Below are positions 60,330-62,963 of a DNA stretch of 62,963 nt, in pieces. The stretch lies in NCBI RefSeq assembly GCF_017813245.1, contig NZ_JAGIQL010000018.1, forward strand, positions 1 through 62,963. The letters are read 5' to 3'. The stretch is from Streptomyces montanisoli (GTDB lineage: Bacteria; Actinomycetota; Actinomycetes; Streptomycetales; Streptomycetaceae). The position numbers were made by a program, and so were the translations under genes. A model generated the notes under the pieces. The model was not told the DNA's origin, did not search any database, and worked only from the letters and a program-made list of their open reading frames with translations. How positions within the stretch are numbered: position 1 is the stretch's first letter; every line of letters starts with the position of its first letter.

Positions 60330-61370
60330 GCCCGCTCGCTCCAGGGCGTCCACGCCCGCGCGCAGTGACGCGACGCGCTGCTCCAGGGTGAGGCCCGCGG
60401 GCGCGAGGGTGAGGGTGGTGACGCCCACCCCCGCGTAGGCCTGCATGCGGTCCGCGATCCGCTCGACGGAGCCCAGCAGCGTCGTCGAGTCGATCAGCTG
60501 CTGCGGCACGGCCGCCGCGGCGCCCGCCTTGTCGCCCGTCAGGTACTTGTCCTGGATCTCGGCGGCCTCCTTCTCGTAGCCCATGCGGCCGGCGAGCCGG
60601 TTGTAGAAGTTCTGCCGCCTGCTGCCCATGCCGCCCACGTACAGGGCCGTGTAGGGCCGGAACTGGTCCGCGAGCGCGGAGACGTCGTCGCCGACGGCCA
60701 GCGGCACGGTCGGGCAGACGTCGAAGCCGTCCATCGTCAGCCCCGCCTTCTCCCGGCCCGCGCGCAGGTGCGTGAGCGCGGTCTCCTCCAGGTGCTCGGC
60801 GGCGGGGAAGATCAGCAGCGCGCCGTCCGCGATCTCGCCCGTCTGCTCCAGGTTCTTCGGCCCGATCGCCGCGATGTACAGCGGGATGTGCTCGCGCTGC
60901 GGGTGGACGGTCAGCTTGAGCGGCTTGCCGGGCCCGCCGGGCAGGGGCAGCGTGAAGTGCTCGCCCTCGTAGGAGACCCGGTCGCGCGCCATCGCCCTGC
61001 GCACGATCTCGACGTACTCGCGCGTCCTGGCGAGCGGCTTGTCGAACTTCACGCCGTACCAGCCCTCGGAGACCTGCGGCCCCGAGACGCCGAGGCCCAG
61101 GCGGAAGCGGCCGCCGGAGAGCGAGTCGAGCGTGGCCGCGGTCATCGCCGTCGTGGCGGGCCGGCGTGCCGGGATCTGCATGATCGCGGAGCCGATGTCG
61201 ATGCTCTCCGTCCGCGCCGCCACCCAGGACAGCACGGTGGGCGCGTCGGAGCCGTACGCCTCGGCCGCCCAGCACACGTCGTAGCCGAGCCGGTCGGCCT
61301 CCTGCGCGACGGCCAGGTTGTCGCCGTCCATCCCCGCACCCCAGTACCCGAGGTTGATGCCGAGCCGCAT
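60318..61370 (-). CDS. LLM-class F420-dependent oxidoreductase
   Basis: The 350-residue protein has the luciferase-like TIM barrel: RLGINLGYWGAGMDGDNLAV, SAIMQIPARRPATTAMTAAT, LGLGVSGPQVSEGWYG and a C-terminal GVTTLTLAPAG. It matches the mycobacterial/streptomycete F420-dependent subgroup, which moves hydride with coenzyme F420 rather than FMN. The substrate is unknown. ATG 61370; its promoter faces the divergent aldo/keto reductase gene across 142 bp. Confidence 0.92.
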   Translation of the reverse strand: MRLGINLGYWGAGMDGDNLAVAQEADRLGYDVCWAAEAYGSDAPTVLSWVAARTESIDIGSAIMQIPARRPATTAMTAATLDSLSGGRFRLGLGVSGPQVSEGWYGVKFDKPLARTREYVEIVRRAMARDRVSYEGEHFTLPLPGGPGKPLKLTVHPQREHIPLYIAAIGPKNLEQTGEIADGALLIFPAAEHLEETALTHLRAGREKAGLTMDGFDVCPTVPLAVGDDVSALADQFRPYTALYVGGMGSRRQNFYNRLAGRMGYEKEAAEIQDKYLTGDKAGAAAAVPQQLIDSTTLLGSVERIADRMQAYAGVGVTTLTLAPAGLTLEQRVASLRAGVDALERAGLAE

Positions 61371-61512
61371 ACCCGCACCCGCTCCCTAGTTCGCTACTCG
61401 CCAGTAATGTGTTGCACGGACGGACTCTAGCGCGCCCACCTCGCCCCCGTCAGCGACCCGTTGTCCACAGGCCTTCCTCCGCACCGCCTCCCGGCCAGTA
61501 ATCTCAGCCCCC

Positions 61513-62493
61513 ATGGAGCAGAGGCATCTCGGCAGTACGGGACTGCGCGTGTCCCGCATCGGGCTCGGCACCCTGACATGGGGCAGGGACACCGGCGAGC
61601 ACGACGCGGCCGGCCAGTTGAAGGCCTTCTGGGAAGCGGGCGGCACGCTGATCGACACGGCGGACGTGTACGGCGGCGGCGACGCCGAGTACCTGCTCGG
61701 GCAGCTCGTGGAGCGGCTGGTGCCCCGCCGCGACCTGGTCATCGCCACGAAGGCGGGCAGCGTGCCCGACCCCGACCGCCGGTTCGACGGCTCGCGCGGC
61801 CACCTGCTCGCGGCGCTCGACGCCTCCCTCGACCGGCTCGGCACGGATTACGTGGACCTGTGGCAGATCCACGCGTTCGACGCCGAGACCCCGCTGGACG
61901 AGACGCTGCAGGCGCTGGACATCGCCGTCACCAGCGGCCGCGCGCGCTACGCGGGCGTGTCGAACTTCTGCGGCTGGCAGCTCGCCAAGGCCGCGACCTG
62001 GCAGCTCGCGTCGCCCGGCATACGCACGCGCCTCGCCAGCACGCAGATGGAGTACTCGCTGCTCCAGCGCGGCGTGGAGCGCGAGGTGCTGCCGGCCGCG
62101 CTGGACCTGGGCGTCGGGCTGCTGCCTTCGTCCCCGCTCGGGCGGGGCGTGCTGACGGGCAAGTACCGGCATGCGACGCCGCCCGAGTCGCGGGGCGCGA
62201 CGGACATGGCGATGTTCGTGGAGCCGTACCTCGACGGCGCGGCGAGCCGGGTCGTCGACGCCGTCGTCACGGCGGCGGACGGCCTGGCGACGAGCCCGCT
62301 CGCGGTGGCGCTCGCGTGGGTGCGCGACCGTCCCGGCGTGGTGGCCCCGGTCGTCGGCGCGCGCAACGCGCAGCAGCTCACGGAGGCCTTGTCAGTGGAG
62401 GGCCTTAGTCTTCCTGACGAGATCCGCCGGGCGCTGGACGACGTGTCGGCCCCGGTGCACCACTATCCCGACCAGGACTGGAGCACGCTGTGA
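61513..62493 (+). CDS. aldo/keto reductase
   Basis: The 326-residue NADPH-dependent reductase has the full catalytic tetrad: Asp48 and Tyr53 in LIDTADVYGGG, Lys80 in VIATKAG and His120 in DLWQIHAFD. It is of the YajO/Gfo-like AKR group of about 320 residues. The coenzyme site VVAPVVGARNAQQLTEAL is present. The substrate is unknown. The stop overlaps the start of the next gene by 4 bp (GTGA). Confidence 0.95.
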   Translation: MEQRHLGSTGLRVSRIGLGTLTWGRDTGEHDAAGQLKAFWEAGGTLIDTADVYGGGDAEYLLGQLVERLVPRRDLVIATKAGSVPDPDRRFDGSRGHLLAALDASLDRLGTDYVDLWQIHAFDAETPLDETLQALDIAVTSGRARYAGVSNFCGWQLAKAATWQLASPGIRTRLASTQMEYSLLQRGVEREVLPAALDLGVGLLPSSPLGRGVLTGKYRHATPPESRGATDMAMFVEPYLDGAASRVVDAVVTAADGLATSPLAVALAWVRDRPGVVAPVVGARNAQQLTEALSVEGLSLPDEIRRALDDVSAPVHHYPDQDWSTL

Positions 62494-62963
62494 CGACGGA
62501 CCGCGAACCGGAGGAGGAGCCCGCCGGCGCCGCGGACGCGCGGGCCGCGGGGGAGGCGGAGGACGCGGAGGAGACGGAGGCCGCTGACGTCGAGCAGGGC
62601 ACTGCCTCGGACGGCGAGCAGGGCACTGATGCGGACGGCGCGGACGGTACGGCGCAGGCGGGCGAGGCCCAGGTGAGCGAGGCGCAGGCCGAGCTGGCCG
62701 CCCAGCGCGAGCTGCGCGCCCGCATCGAGCAGCGCAAGGCCGACAGGTCGGGTCCGGTCGCCGCGGGCGGGAAGCTGAGCGGGCAGGCCGCCGATCTGCT
62801 GGCCGCCGTGCGGGCCGTCGAGAGCGGCGGCACGCCGGACCCTGCCGTCCTGCGTGCCGCCGCCCCCGCCAAGGAGCGCCCGGCGTCCGCGCCTGCCGCC
62901 GCCGTCCCGGCGCCGACGCCCGCCCCTTCGGCCCCGGCAGGCCCCTCCGCGCCGCCCGCGGAG
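62490..62963 (+). CDS. N-terminal part of a gene cut by the window end (perhaps a helix-hairpin-helix protein)
   Basis: At least 158 codons are open to the edge of the window. The first 60 residues are acidic and low-complexity with EQGT-SDG/EQGT-DAD repeats. A helical stretch follows (AQAELAAQRELRARIEQRKA), then GGKLSGQAADLLAAVRAVES and a Pro/Ala-rich linker. From memory the LSG-AADLLAAVRAVES motif opens a Streptomyces helix-hairpin-helix domain protein found at this place, but the defining domain is outside the window. The GTG at 62490 overlaps the aldo/keto reductase stop, so the two are cotranscribed. Confidence 0.65.
   Translation, partial: MTTDREPEEEPAGAADARAAGEAEDAEETEAADVEQGTASDGEQGTDADGADGTAQAGEAQVSEAQAELAAQRELRARIEQRKADRSGPVAAGGKLSGQAADLLAAVRAVESGGTPDPAVLRAAAPAKERPASAPAAAVPAPTPAPSAPAGPSAPPAE

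Noticed and set aside
59733..60368. Long frames on both strands in the gene desert before the LLM oxidoreductase gene
   Set aside because: Their products are Arg/Pro/Gly/Ala-rich with no domain, and several overlap one another in every frame; composition alone explains them.
1..62963. CRISPR arrays, tRNA/rRNA genes, prophage or integrase-attachment sites
   Set aside because: I saw no spaced repeat array, no tRNA-like cloverleaf and no integrase gene; the only mobile element is the IS200/IS605-type one. A weak tRNA could be missed by eye.

Overview
The window is GC-rich actinomycete chromosome, almost certainly Streptomyces. Supporting signs are the Pup-proteasome locus (pup, dop, pafA, prcBA, arc, pafBC), the mycothiol ligase mshC, a gylR-type glycerol operon, tatA/tatC, many GTG starts, and a gene order that matches, as far as I remember it, the SCO1600s region of S. 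coelicolor. I see no rRNA, tRNA, CRISPR array or replication origin.

Layout. 1-2.5 kb: a PLP-dependent D-threonine-aldolase-like enzyme and a DUF574 methyltransferase. 2.5-5.9 kb: a disrupted locus. The 3' end of a short-chain dehydrogenase (SDR) and the 3' end of a FadR-type regulator now flank an IS200/IS605-type element (tnpB leftward, tnpA rightward), followed by an intact PuuD-like glutamine amidotransferase. TnpB keeps its RuvC residues, but TnpA has lost the first His of its HUH motif. 6.2-11.4 kb: a cytosolic BtuF-like protein coupled to an XRE-cupin regulator, then a glycine-betaine-type ABC transporter whose permease is fused to two substrate-binding domains. 11.6-15 kb: a 5'-3' exonuclease-like protein, an iron-box-controlled siderophore-interacting flavoprotein and a photolyase. 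15.3-35.9 kb: a leftward housekeeping block with a HelY-like helicase, TatC, TatA, two small genes, PafC, PafB, two FKBP isomerases, PafA, an MFS/LacI pair, PrcA, PrcB, a decayed endonuclease VII remnant, Pup, Dop, Arc, a divergent ferredoxin, a membrane-anchored protein and TrmI. 36-45.4 kb: a site-2 protease, a RecB-family nuclease, an orphan response regulator, a peptide-type solute-binding lipoprotein, a HAD phosphatase and MetH. 45.5-50.7 kb: gylR-glpF-glpK-glpD. 50.7-53 kb: a FadR regulator and an L-fuconate dehydratase that share an operator motif. 53.1-63 kb: a PAC2 protein, mshC with its conserved companions (SCO1664 family, DUF3090, histidine phosphatase), CorA, a ferritin-like protein, an F420-type (LLM) oxidoreductase, an aldo/keto reductase and the start of a truncated gene.

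How the genes work together. Dop deamidates the C-terminal Gln of Pup, PafA ligates Pup to substrates, Arc unfolds them and PrcBA degrades them; PafBC are the WYL regulators encoded with the locus. GylR probably represses both its own gene and glpFKD through matching palindromes. Many convergent and terminal junctions carry strong inverted repeats, listed as terminators. The most unusual points are the stranded TnpB/reRNA system at a deletion scar, the endonuclease VII relic overlapping prcB, the double-receptor transporter fusion, and several palindromic regulatory sites that can be tied to specific genes.
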